Shown: in pieces, positions 32,407 to 44,258 of the stretch
Position numbering within the stretch: position 1 is the first letter of the stretch
How the letters are laid out: every line of letters begins with the position of its first letter
NCBI GenBank assembly: GCA_027574665.1
Contig: CM050676.1
Location: 4,206,157 to 4,270,156 of the forward strand
Direction: 5' to 3'
DNA: 64,000 nt
Source: Rhynochetos jubatus
Lineage: Eukaryota; Chordata; Aves; Eurypygiformes; Rhynochetidae
Position numbers and translations under genes: made by a program
The notes under the pieces: generated by a model
What the model was told of the DNA's origin: nothing
Database searches by the model: none
Seen by the model: the letters and a program-made list of their open reading frames with translations, nothing else

Positions 32407-32590
32407 TGTAGGACAGAAGAGAGAGGAAATTCAGAGATCCTTCTGGATAACCCGTTACCAACGCTCAAAAATTGCGGGCAGTAAACAGGAGCAGGTGGGT
32501 CCCGAGTACTTGGGCACGGGTAAATTCAGAACAGTTACTGAGAAGCTCCTGTGTTTAAAATTGCTGAAAAAGCTATAGCTGGTTGAGAGA

Positions 32591-33970
32591 ATGGGAACGA
32601 CACCCAGCACTGAACGGGGGACGCCCCTTGCTGAGGTTTTAGAGAACTGGAAAAAGGTAACCCTGGCACAGAATTGACAGAAGAGGAGACTGATTACATT
32701 GTGCCGGGAGGAATGGCCATTCCTAACAAGGACGAGAGGAGGAGGATCGATAGACGTATGGCCTCCTAAAGGATCCTTTAAGCCTCATAAGTTGAAGTTC
32801 CTGAGAATTCTCCTCGAGGATCCAGGGCGTCAGGATATTGATTATTGGTATATTTGGTGTAATTGGGCCCAACAAAGGAGAAAGTCTTTAATTGGAAATG
32901 ATAGTGGAGAACGATTAGTTCCACCCGCTCCAAAAGCTGGGGAACTTGAATCGTCCTCAGGAGGGGTTGGCATGTACCCACCGCGTGGGACTACATCCCA
33001 AACCCTAGGGCAGGACCTGGAGGTCCGCCAGAGGTTCCCACTGTCACTGCCGTGGTAAGACATGAGCCTTGGAAACAAGGGGATTTGGTAGCCTGGCAGG
33101 CTAAAATGCCAAGACTACGGGATGGCGCAGAAAAATGCGCCCAGTTCTTACCTGGCATTATAACTGATTATACACCCAATTGGAATGATATGAGAACCCT
33201 TCTCCGTGAATTGTTTCGTCCGGAGGATTGAGAAAAAATCCTGCCAAAAGAGAGAGAGATTGCCCAAAGGGGGCAAGCCCAGGGACTGGTCCCCTGGCCC
33301 GACAATAACCCTGAATGGGACATATCCACTGCTGGTGGAATGACAGCTTATCGAACCGCTATCCAGCAAGTAGTGGAAGCGGTCTGACAAGCTGGAGAAC
33401 GGGTCACTGATTGGACAAAAGTGCTGGACTGCAGACAAAAACCTGATAAACATCCCTGTGATTACTGGGGACGTCTAAAAGCTACCTTACTCAAATACGG
33501 AGGTATGACCCGAGAAAAGGACCAGTAGCTCTGAGTGTATTTGTAGGTCAATCTGCCCCAGATATCAGTAAATATTTCAAAAAATATGCCTGCATGGCAA
33601 GGAGAAACTTTGGCTGAAATCTTGAGTATTGCTACGTTTGTGTGCGACAGACGGAGTGAGGGGAGAGAGAGAGAAATCACTCTGTTAGCTGCAGCGATTA
33701 CTCAGGGTTATAGCCAACAAAGAGGGCGGGGTTTTCCCCGGCGAGGGGGCAGAGAGGAAGGGGTTTTTCCTCTTCAACTTCTTATCCTAATGCCCGTGGT
33801 TTTATTGTGGTAATTCAGGACACGTACAATCGTACAATCGACTGTCCTCAGAGACCCATCAGCTCCAGCGGAAGGACTCCTGTGGAGAGACCACCCAGAC
33901 CTCATTCTCAATAAAGAAGAAAACACTGGAGTTATCAATTTATGGAAATGACAGGAATTAAGGTAGATCG
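32591..33970 (+). pseudogene. ERV gag remnant, copy 2
   Basis: ATG at 32591 opens a matrix-like start (MGTTPS, then PLAEVLENWKK) that is soon interrupted by TGA. A long frame at 32699-33058 carries the EEWPFL and VWPPKGSF blocks typical of gammaretroviral matrix. Capsid blocks follow in broken frames as in copy 1. Confidence 0.78.
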
Positions 33971-34305
33971 TAACGGTCCCGTCACGGCAAAGGTAAATGG
34001 TATTTCGGTGTATTTTTAATAGACACTGGAGCAACGTTATCTTTACTTCATTTTCCAATACCACAGGTCTCTGTTGATACCGTAATTATTGATGGGGTCG
34101 TAGCTGGTAAAGAATTCTTTTTTTCTTCTCCCCTCCCAGTGATATTAGGAGGGAAAATGTCTTGGGGAAGATTTGTCATATCCCCAGAAACACCAGGATC
34201 TTTGCTGGGACGAGACTTGTTACAAGGCTTTGGAACACGTATATCTCTAACACCCAAAGGGATCCTGTTGGTAATGCCAGGAGTCTCAGTCCTGAAATGA
34301 AAACC
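33971..34305 (+). pseudogene. ERV protease remnant, copy 2
   Basis: The LIDTGAT active-site motif lies at about 34016-34036, with the same broken surroundings as copy 1. Confidence 0.7.
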
Positions 34306-34383
34306 TGAGAAGCAAAAGGATAAAGGGATCCCTGAGGAACTGATTGAGATTCCTTCTGAGCTGAGGTAGGAGTGTGAAAATCT

Positions 34384-36944
34384 GTGGAAGCAGTGGTGAT
34401 TCAGACAATAGGAGGGGCTGCACCGTCAGTTAGACAGTACCCCATAATTTCTGAAGCAATGCCTAGCACTGGAAAACAGATTGAACATTTCTTGAAAAAT
34501 GGAATATTGAAAGAATGTAGAAGTCCTTATAATCCTCCAATTTTACCTGTTAGTAAACACAGATTGGATAAGGGTGGAGATCCTGAGTATCGATTGGTAC
34601 AAGATTGACGTGCTGTAAATGAACACGTTAGTTCTCACCTACTGTTTTCCCATGTGCGTCGGAACTGGTACAATATGTGGGTGATTTACTAATTGCCAGT
34701 CAGTCAGAAGCTGATTGTGTTTGTGACACCAAATATTTGCGTACACAACTTGCAAAGAAGGGTCACCGTGCATCTCTATCCAAACTACAGCTCTGCCGAC
34801 AACAGGGGAAGTACCTGGGGGTTATTTTTAAGCCGGGGGAAAGGGAGACAGACCCTGAACGCATCAAGGCAGTACAGGAGATACCCAGAGCTGGGCCTGA
34901 GAAGCAGTTAAGGGGATTCCTAGGTCAAGTGGGCTTTTGCAGACCGTGGATCCCCAGGTTTAGTGTGATAGCTAAAGCATTGCATGAGGCAACAAAACAA
35001 AAAGATGAAGTGGAACCGATAACAGGGGGCCCAGAAAGGGAAAAGGCTTTTCGAGCACTGAAGGGAGCGTTGTTAAAAGCCCCAGCTCGAGGAATCCCGG
35101 ATTATAGCAAAACATTTAAACTGTGTTGTACTGAAAATAAGGGAAGAGCAAATGGAGTTTTGACTCAAACTTTAGGTCCCTAGGAAAGACCTGTAGCATA
35201 TTACTCGTGCTCCTTAGATCCAGTAATGAAAGGAACTCCTTTTTGTATTTGAGCGAGAGCAGCCGCCGCTGAGTTAGTAGAAAGAACTCAAAATACAGTT
35301 TTGGGACACCCCCTGACGGTGTGTGTGCCCCATGGAGTGGAAATCCTTTTTAAACAAGAGGCCGAGAAGGCACTTTCTCCGCAAAGGGCGCACCGGTCTG
35401 AACTGAGACTTTTGCTTGCTGATAATTTGAAGCTGGAAAGATGCAATACTTTGAGTCCCGCCACCCTGATGCCGCTGCCTACAGCTGGTGAGAAGGAGCA
35501 CCCAGATTTGAACCTTTTTGCAGATGGATCGTCATATTATGAGCGTGGTCAGAGATGCACCGGACGCACCGTTACCCAGGTATTACTGGCTGGACCTTTC
35601 TGCCCCGATCTAGGTGCGCAGGGAGAGGAGATGGTGGCAGCTGAGTACGCTACTGGCCACCGCGTTGACACCTGTACGGACTCAAAATACACCTTTGGAG
35701 CGTGCCGTGCCGCAGGCGTGCTGTGGGAAGAACGGGGATTCCTTACCTCTCCAGGTAAAACCATTGCGCACGGGGAGCTAATGAAAGACCTACGGGAGGC
35801 AATACCGCTGCCCTCTGAGCTGGCTGTGATAGATATTAAGGCTCCTACCAACAAGCAGGATAAAAGATGCAAAGGAAATGCGCTCGCTGATCAGGCAGCG
35901 AAAGCTGCTGCTCGACAAGTCTTTGCTGTGACTTGGATTTCGGGAAAGGAACCTGACACCGAGCTACCCGACAAAGGGGAACTTTCCGAAGAGCTGCCGG
36001 GAGAAGAGAAACAGCTGTGGGAGAAACTGGGAGCTCAGCATCGTGGAGGACAGTGGATTTTAGGGAGTAAACCGTTACTCCTGAAAAGGTATTTATTGCC
36101 GATTACACGTGAAAAAACGCACGGGGGTCCTGGGAACGTTGCCTTGAGGATCCAGAGACTGTGGGCGGCCCCAGGAGTTTATGCTGCAGCGAAAGCTGCC
36201 GACTTTGTAAAGAACATGCATCTCAGAATCAAGGCACCCCTGGGCAAACGACCCCCGGCAATGTATCCACTCCCAGACCTGCAAACAGACGGGGCTGAGA
36301 AGCCTAAAGCCATGGGATTTACATATTGGCTTGTTATTGTTGGACAGTGATGGGGATGGGTTGAAGCTTTCCCCACTCGGAAAATGACTCCAAGGTGGTT
36401 GTTAAAGCTCGTTTGAAGGAAATTATTCCTAGATACGGAGTTCCTGAAATCATGGATTCCGACAGGGGAGCGCGTTTTACTGCAGCTGTTGTAATTCAGG
36501 TCTCTCACTCCTCAGGCACCCGAGCACAGCTACGCACACCCTGTCACCCAGAGTCGTCGGGGCAGGCAGAGGATGAAGAGAACAATGAAGGAATAATTAG
36601 TGAAGGCTTGTAAACAAAGAGGGTTAGAATGGCCAGAGGCATTAAACTTAGTATTATGGGATAGTAGGAATACGCCTAGACAACCAGTAGGAGTTTCGCC
36701 TGCAGGAATTTTATTGGGAAGAATTGTAGCTGTTCCAGGAACTTGTGTTCCAGCTCAGACGAGCCTGTTGGATGGAGATGAACAGGGAAGCCGGTATGTG
36801 TTGTATTTACAGAACTCTTTCTCACAAATGAGAAATCATGCTTATTGGGATCAGGGAGCGACACCTGAAATTCAAGTCCATGATCTGCAGCCTGGTGATA
36901 AAGTTTATGTAAAAATGTTAAGAGAAAGAAGAGATTTGAACTGA
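34384..36944 (+). pseudogene. ERV pol remnant, copy 2
   Basis: Same layout as copy 1, including the central RT deletion and YVGD box (near 34671). RNase H has FADGSS and TDSKY. The integrase block reads SDRGARFTA where copy 1 has SDRGAHFTA. Stops and frameshifts are shared with copy 1. Confidence 0.82.
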
Positions 36945-37081
36945 AATGGGAAAGACCTTATATGGTGTAACTGACCTCTTTTTATGCTGTCAAGGTGCAG
37001 GGGAAAGAAACCTGGATCCGTCATTCACCTGTGTGTAAAGATTCCACACCAGGGCTACCTTAACCTCTTGTCTACTCTCAC

Positions 37082-37696
37082 TTGCCCCGGACTGACACGC
37101 TGTGGTCAAAGATTTTCTTACGCTGTCAGGATCCAGTGGCAGATGAGACTGTGGTGAAGCACAGTAATGGCACATGTCAAACCTTTTGTGAAATCAGGGG
37201 TTTTCAGATTCAATCTGTTCAGAATGTTATAGTTACTAAAAATACCAGAATCGAGCGGGATTATTCCTTTGATCCTTCAGTGGCTGTTGAATTTTGTGTT
37301 ACTGTTAGAGTCTCAGATAACTGGAGAGAATGTGGTGTATGGTCAAAACTAAGGCCTTGGGATCCCTGTTCTTATCCTGCACATCTCAGGGAGCTGCTGA
37401 CTGGGAGAGGAACAGGGTGTTTGAACCAGCATCTGTGGTATTTGGGTGAAGGACCAGCTGGAGACTGGTGTTGCTTTATTCAGTCCAGTCTGTGTAGTTA
37501 GTTAACACTTCTTGGGGATTTTCGGAAGCTTTTTCAGGGTTAACTTGTTGGTTCCCTGACCTGTCCCCATGGTTAAAGAGAGGGATTGCAATAGCTGTTG
37601 CAGTGGGTTTACGGCTTGTATGTGCAATAGGATTGTTATAATGTTGTATTACTTCTCTTACTCGCTTATTGACTGAGATTTAAGGTGCCACCTGGA
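37082..37696 (+). pseudogene. ERV envelope remnant, copy 2
   Basis: Same 139-codon Cys-containing stretch and hydrophobic anchor remnant as at 4076-4690; most of env is missing. Confidence 0.5.
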
Positions 37697-37730
37697 ATTA
37701 TAATAAATGTTAATTGCAGGTATGCAAATC

Positions 37731-37748
37731 AAAACAAAAGGAGGGAAC
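37731..37748 (+). other. ERV polypurine tract, copy 2
   Basis: Identical to 4725-4742, directly before the LTR. Confidence 0.75.
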
Positions 37749-38332
37749 TGTGAAGGACTCTTTCATAGTCTCCGGTGCAGGGTTAGAGCTGAGGTTTGGG
37801 GTCTTGTAAAAGTGCAGAAACACTGCTCAGCAGGCCCAGAATGTTTGTGCTCAACCTGCTCCTGGTACAGACCCACCCAAGGCTGGTTTCAAACCCAGCC
37901 AAGCTAATCATGCAGAGACAGTCTCAGCAAAGGGTGGTTAATTAATTAAGCACAGGTGCTTTGCTAGACAAAAGGTAAACCCTTACTAGTACATCTCGAG
38001 GTCTGTCTCAGAATTGTGCGAGACAGAAAGGGCAGAAGAGTGCTTATGGAAACGGCGACCCGAAGAGACCCCGCAACTAAGAAAGAAGGCGGCAGCTGAG
38101 ACAGGGGAGTGTGAGGGCCTTTGATAAACGATGAACTTTGGGGACTGAAAGGCTCAGTGGAAATATACAAAGACTTCGGACCTTGTGTAATGGGTATTGA
38201 TTGAATGGTATAAAAACTGTGCGAGATCTTGGGCCGTTGGCCACTCCCTGAGGTGGTGGCCCAACCCTGAGTTGTGATTTAATAAATGGCAAACCTAGAG
38301 CAACCCGCTTGTTTGGGGAAAAACCTTTAACA
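37749..38332 (+). repeat. ERV 3' LTR, copy 2
   Basis: 584 bp, TG...CA ends, TATAAAA at 38209-38215 and AATAAA at 38281-38286. I see no differences from the copy 1 LTR by eye. Confidence 0.85.
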
Positions 38333-38533
38333 AAGGGGACAGGGGAATCCCCCCCGATCCCCGCCATTCCCACCCTGCTGGCGGTGACTCGTCCCCAGGG
38401 TCGGCTCGGTGCCCTTTGGGGCTCCCCGGCTCGACCTGGGGCTCAGCGGGGCTTTGGCAGCTCTTGGGTGCCGTTTCCCGGTGCCCCCTCCCCCCACACC
38501 CCAGAGGCACGGAGAGGTTCTGGAGGAAAGTCT

Positions 38534-38539
38534 TTTAAT
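38534..38539 (-). terminator. PRR22-A2 polyadenylation signal (ATTAAA)
   Basis: TTTAAT on the + strand, about 100 bases past the - strand stop. Confidence 0.62.
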
Positions 38540-38637
38540 GGGAAACAAGGAAGGAAAGAGACTCTTTAACTGCACACTAACACCCCCCTCCTCCCCACCC
38601 CCGCTGCCCCCAGGTCCATCCCAGCCCCGCCGTGGGC

Positions 38638-41600
38638 CTACTGCCCCCCTGCCAGCCCCGTGCTGCCGGCCAGAGCCCTGCGCTTGCTGGGGGGCTCCTC
38701 CAAGGTGCTCCCCCGCGGCTCCTGCCCCCGCTTCTTCCCCCGCTCCTCTGCCACGGCCTGAGGGGACGGTGCCGGGTCCATCGCCTCATCTTCCCACGGC
38801 TCCAGCAGCTCCATGGAGAAGATGGATTCCTCGTTGCTGAGGATGGCGTCGGGGGTCTCGAGGACGCGGGCGGCGAGGGTGAGCAGGTCATCCGGCAGCG
38901 AGAGCGAGTCGAAGTCGCTGTCGGGGACCCCTGTGCCGGTGACACCAGGGTCCCCAGAGATGGGGCTGCTGCCGGGACCCACGGTGTCCAGGGAGCAGCC
39001 AAAGAGCCTTAGTGCCTCTTCCAGAGGCACCTCCCCGGGCAGGTCGAGGTTTCCGGCCGGGTCACAAGGCTCTTGGCTGTGGGGGGCATCAGCGGAATGG
39101 GAGGGGATGCCATGGCCCGGGGCGATGTTGCTGGCTCCATCCTGGCTGACCCCCTCGATTTCCAGGGCAGAAGCAATGAGCTTTAGGGTGTCCTCGTGCA
39201 GCTCCTCCCTGGAAACCTCCAGGTCATCTGCCAGGTCCCACAGTCCCAGGTTTTCCAGGGTAGCATGGGGGCTGCAGGAGATGTTGCTGCCCGGGGGGAT
39301 GTTGCTGCCCAGGGGTGCTCCCGTGGTGGTGGCCGTGCCAGCGATGTTCAACTGCCCCTCGATGTGCTGGGAGCCGTGGGTGGAGGAGGGCAACATCGGG
39401 GGCGCTGGGGTCACCACTCTCCCCTCCCCGCCAGTGTCAGCAGGGTGCCCAGGCACAGGGACACTCCTGGGACCCCCCTCCCTGACCCCCAGCACATCCC
39501 GGGAGCAACCCGTCAGCCTTAGGGCCTCTTTGAGGAGCTCCTCGTCGGTGACACTGAGGTCCCAAAGGCCTTGGTTGTCCCGGGCAGCGATGGGGCTGGG
39601 GGAGATGTCTCTGCTCAGGGGGGTGTTGCTCCGCTGGGGTGCCCCTATGGCAGTGGCCGTGCCAGAGACGTTGCACTGTCCCTCGATGATCTGGGAGCCA
39701 TGGCTGGAAGACGGCAACTCCTGGGGGCCTGGGGCCACCGCTTTCCCCTCTCTGGAGCTGTCCCCAGTGTCCCCAGCCGTAGGAACAGGGCCAGGACCAT
39801 CCCGGCTGGCTCCCAGCACATCCCGGGAGCAACCAAAGAGCCTTAGGGCCTCTTCGAGGAGCTCCTCGTTGGTGACATCAAGGTCCCCAAGGCCTTGGTT
39901 GTCCCGGGCAGCGATGGTGCTGGAGGGGGTGTCTCTCTCCGGGGGGATGGTGCTGCCTGGGGGTGCCCCCACAGCGGTGGCCACGCTGGCGATGTTCAAC
40001 TGCCCCTCCGTGTGCTCGGAGCCGTGGCTTGATGACAGCAACACCGGGGGCGCTGTTGTCACCGCTGTCCCATCTCTGCCGCTGTCACCATTGTCCCCGG
40101 CCACAGGGACACTGCTGGGCCCCCCCTCCCTGACCCCCAGCACATCCCGGGAGCAACCCGTCAGCCTTAGGGCCTCTTCGAGGAGCTCCTCCTCGGCCAC
40201 ACTGAGGTCCCCAAGGCCTTGGTTGTCCCGGGCAGCGATGGGGCTGGGGGAGATGTCTCTGCTCAGGGGGGTGTTGCTCCGCTGGGGTGCCCCTATGGCA
40301 GTGGCCGTGCCAGAGACGTTGCACTGTCCCTCGATGATCTGGGAGCCATGGCTGGAAGATGGCAACTCCTGGGGGCCTGGGGCCACCGCTTTCCCCTCTC
40401 GGAAGCTGTCCCCAGTGTCCCCGGCCACAGGGACAGTGCTGGGCCCCCCCTCGCTGACCCCCAGCACATCCCGGGAGCAACCAAAGAGCCTTAGGGCCTC
40501 TTCGAGGAGCTGCTCTTCGGTGACTTCGAGGTCCCCAAGGCCGTGGTTGTCCCGGGCAGCAACGGGGCTGGGGGGGATGTCTCTGCCCGGGCGGATGGTG
40601 CTGCCCGGGGCTGCCCCTGTGGCGGTGGCCCGGCCGGAGATGTTGACTTGTGCCGCCGGCCCCTTGATGTGCTGGGAGCCGGGGCTGGACGTTGGCCGCA
40701 GCAGAGTCGGGGCCACCGCTCTGGCCTGATGGTTTGTGGGGGCCAGGGGTTGCGGTTGGCCGTGGGGGGTCACCGGGACTGCCCAGGCCAGGGGTGTCTC
40801 GTAGCCCCCAGGGACCCACAGGGCAGCAGCCGGCAGAGGAGCGGGAGCGTGGCCCAGCGTGGCGGAGGCCGATGGCAGGTGGACAGTGCCCGTCCCTGGC
40901 ACGTGGAGGAGGTGGTGGTCGAAGAGGCAGCCGCATGGAGCCCTCTGCAGACCTGGGAGGGTGAGAGGGAGCCGTGCTGGGCCGGGGGCAACCTCCAGGT
41001 GCACCCGCTGAGCCGGCCCCGGTGGCTGACGCCAAACAGCTCTGCGCCCGGCACGTGGGCAGATGGTGGCCGGGGCGCTCCCCGCGGGGTGGGCCGGGGT
41101 TGTTAACTGGGGAGGGGGCTGGCTTCCCTGAGGTGGAACGGGAGATGTGGCCCCAAGTGTTTGGGAAATCCCCTGGGAATTGGATGTAGTGGGCAGGCAT
41201 CACCCCGGCGAGGGCATGGACACTCGCCCGGGCTTGCTGCACCCCAGTGCCATATGTGCCAGGGGCCGGGGGTGCAGGGGATGCTGGGGTTCCCGGGGGT
41301 GTGGGATGCTCAGTGTGTGCGGGGGTCCGGGTGCCAGAGCGGACAGGGCTGCCATACCTGCTGGTGATGCCCGGGGGACCTGGGGTGCCATCCGCGCCGC
41401 GGGTGCCCAAGCTGCGGGGAAGGGCTGCCACTGCCCGGGCACTGGGCACAGGTTGGCTGAGCCTGGAAGAGAGACAGGAGTGACGGCCAGGGCTCAGCTC
41501 TGCTCTGGCCCCTGAGAGCATCCCCGGGCTGCAGGGGTCGGCGTCGGTGCCTACCTGGGGGGTAGAAGGTGTCCGGGAGCAGAAAAGTGGGCTGGAGCTG

Positions 41601-41657
41601 GGGCGCAGGGGGTGCGCGGGAGCGGCGGGGTGGGAGCTGCCGCGGTGGCCACGCCAT
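38638..41657 (-). CDS. PRR22: PRR22-A2, proline-rich protein 22 (840 aa predicted)
   Basis: Exons on the - strand: 41555-41657, 41358-41462 and 38638-40952, with the same phases and splice sites as A1. Five modules plus the half module. Differs from A1 by a 15-bp in-frame deletion after LDTVGG (near 38978), FGCS instead of FGYS in module 3, TGCS in module 2, and LEEPPSKRR instead of LDEPPSKRR. The APCGCLFDHH block is intact. It converges on the ERV 3' LTR at 38332. Confidence 0.83.
39051..40680 (-). repeat. Coding minisatellite in PRR22-A2 (5 modules)
   Basis: Same module number and order as A1, with point differences. Confidence 0.9.
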
Positions 41658-41771
41658 GGTGCCTTCTGGCTGTGTGGCTGGCGGTTGCTAAGGAGTCTCT
41701 GGGGTGTCCCAGGTCACAATGCGGGGGCTCCCCGTGTTCCGCCCCGCCCCAGGAACCTGCTCCGCCCCTCC
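41658..41771 (-). promoter_or_regulatory. PRR22-A2 proximal promoter
   Basis: X-box-like element at 41682-41693 and GC boxes at about 41740-41769. One GC box is weakened (CTGCTCCGCCCC where A1 has CTGCCCCGCCCC). Confidence 0.38.
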
Positions 41772-42197
41772 GGGCAGGGAAAGGGTTAAGGGGCACTGGG
41801 GTGCCCCCGGCCCCTCCAGGCAGCTCTCAGGGCCGTGGGGGCAAGCCTTGGTCTTTTCCCGGCGCTGGGATAAGCTTGGCATTGGTGGGCCTTGGTGGAA
41901 CGAGTCCCGGGCCTGCAGTGCTGGCATGGAGGGCAGGGGCTGTTCAGGGTGGGGGCACAGGGCAGGCGAGGGGGAGGTGTGGCACGGGATGTCAGGGGGA
42001 GGTTTGACGCTCCAGCCCTGCCAGTCGGGCACCAGTCGAGAGCCCCTGGGTGAGGCTGGGGGGCAGAAACAAAGCAGGTGTGGAGGGTGTCTGCACCCAT
42101 CGCCCAGCCGGGATGCCAGCCCTGAGGGCTTCTTCCCTAGGCAAGCCAGAGAAAGCTTTGGGGCAGTAGCCCTGGTCCCTGTGGGAGGCTTCACCTT

Positions 42198-42276
42198 TTT
42201 CCCTGGCCATGGCAGGGGGTGGCACTGCATGGTCTTTAAGTTCCCTTCCAACCCAAACCATTCCATGATTCTATGA
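42198..42276 (+). mobile_element. CR1 3' tail fragment, unit 2
   Basis: Copy of 9207-9285 including the terminal ATGATTCTATGAT. Confidence 0.8.
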
Positions 42277-43711
42277 TCCATCCAGCCTGGCCTTGAACAC
42301 TGCCAGGGATGGGGCAGCCACAGCTTCGCTGGGCAACCTGTCCCAGTGCTCCCCACCCTCTCCTGGAAGAATTTTTTCCTGATGTCCAATCTAAATCTCC
42401 CTTCTTTGACTTTAAAGCCGTTACCCCTTTTCCTGTCACTCCGTGTCCTTGTTAAAACTCCCCCCCCCCCCCCCCCCAGTTTTCTTGTAGCCCCCCGGGC
42501 ACTGGAAGGGGCTCTAAGGTCTCCCCGGAGCCTTCCCTTCTCCAGGCTGAACCCCCCAACTCTCTCAGCCTGTCCCCATGGCAGAGGGGCTCCAGCCCTC
42601 GCAGCATCTCTGTGGCCTCCTCTGGACTTGCTCTAAGAGGTCCATGTCCTGCTCATGTTGATGCCCCACAGCTGGACGCAGCACTGCAGGGGGGGTCTCC
42701 CCAGAGAGGAGTAGAGGGGGAGAATCCCCTCCCTCGCCCTGCTGGCCACGCTGCTCCGGATCCAGCCCAGGATCCGGTTGGCTTTCTGGGCTGCCAGCGC
42801 ACACGGCCGGCTCCTGTCCAGCTTTCCATCCCCCAGTACCACCAGACAAAGATGTTGAACAGCACCGGTCCCAATCCCGACCCCTGAGGAACGCCGCTCG
42901 TCACTGGTCTCCACTCAGACATCGAGCCCTTGACCACCACTCTCTGAGTGCCACCAGCCAGCCAGTTCCTTCTCCACCGAGCGGTCCATCCGTCAAATCC
43001 ACACCTCTGCAGTGTAGAGACAAGGGTGTTGTGCAGGACGGTGTCGAACGCTTTGCACAAGTCCAGGTAGATGACATCGGTTCCTGTCCTTTATCTCCCA
43101 AGGTCATGACCCCGTCGCAGAAGGCCACCAGGTTCGTCAGGCAGGATCTGCCCTCGGTGAAGCCACCTTGGCTGTCACCAATCCCCTCCTCGCTTTCCAC
43201 GTGCCTTTGCATGGTTTCCAGGAGGATCTGCTCCACGATCTTGCCAGGCACAGAGGTGACACTGACTGGGCTGGAGTTCCCCGGATCCTCCTTTTTCCCT
43301 TTTTAAAGATGGGGGTGATGTTTCCCCTTTTCCAGTCAGTGGGAACTTCACCAGGCCGCCACGACTTCTCAAACACAGGGGGTAGAGGTTGCACAACCTC
43401 ATCCGCCAGTTCTTTCAGGACCCGCGGAGGTATTCCACCAGGTCCCATGGAACTGTGCACCTGCAGGTTCCTCAGGTGCTCCTGAACCTGATCCTCACTG
43501 ACCACGGGCGGCTCTCCATGCTCCCAGTCCCTGCCCTTGCCTCCCGCGACTCGGGGGGGTACGGCTTGTGCCCTCGACAGTGAAGAACGAGACAAACAAA
43601 TCACTGAGCACCTCGGCCTTCTCCATATCCTGGGAAACCTGCTCTCCCGTTTCCTTGCGCAGAGGGCCCACATTTTCCTCTGTGGGGCCTGCGAGCACTT
43701 GAGGTGACCAT
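42277..43711 (-). mobile_element. CR1 LINE fragment, unit 2
   Basis: Copy of 9286-10720 with a few substitutions; RT blocks such as SCLTNLVAF and [11 protein letters not shown] are readable on the - strand. Confidence 0.85.
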
Positions 43712-44258
43712 GCAGCCCCAGGGCCTGTCTCGACGCTGGGCAGGACTGTGGCCCCCTGCCCTCCCAGTGTCTCTGGCAGGCGGGAGCAGCAGAGAGCAGG
43801 GAGACGTTTTGGGGCAAAGCCCGGCATTTTGCACTGGCAGGTGGTTTCCAAATCCCGCCTGGCACTGCTGCTGCTGGACACAGGCACAGCCCCTTGGGTT
43901 GGGAAGTGGGGCTGGCCCAGCAGGTCCGGAACGGTGAGTCCCACTGCCAGACAAAGAAGTGCCTTGCGGTTGTATCGGGGGCATCCGCAGGGTGTTTGCC
44001 GATCCCCTGGCTCGGCTGCGAAAACACCGCCGCAGGCACCGAGATGCCCAAGGGCTGAGGGGGCTGGGGAGGGGCTGGGCACTGGCGCTCAGGGGGTCTG
44101 CGTGGGGTGGGCAGTCTTTGCCTTCGGGCTCTCCGGGGCTATTTGAGTTTGGCTCTGTGAGCTGGGGCATTTGGGGACATGGCAGGGAGGCCCTGGGGTC
44201 TGTCCTTCCTGCTGCACGGCTGCCCAGTAACCTGCTCCCCTTTGCCTCCTCTTCCCAG
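43712..44258. other. Unassigned sequence between CR1 and QRICH2-like gene, unit 2
   Basis: Copy of 10721-11267; nothing recognised. Confidence 0.3.

Larger units (their letters stand above)
32301..38332 (+). mobile_element. Gammaretrovirus-like endogenous retrovirus, copy 2
   Basis: About 6.0 kb: 5' LTR fragment, leader, gag, pro, pol, env remnant and 3' LTR. Almost identical to copy 1, with the same stops and deletions, so decay preceded the duplication. Its 5' LTR has no U3 or TATA box, so it cannot drive its own genomic transcript. Confidence 0.92.
38333..42197. repeat. Inverted repeat arm 2a (contains PRR22-A2)
   Basis: Reverse complement of 47449-51002. Boundaries equal those of arm 1a. 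Confidence 0.9.
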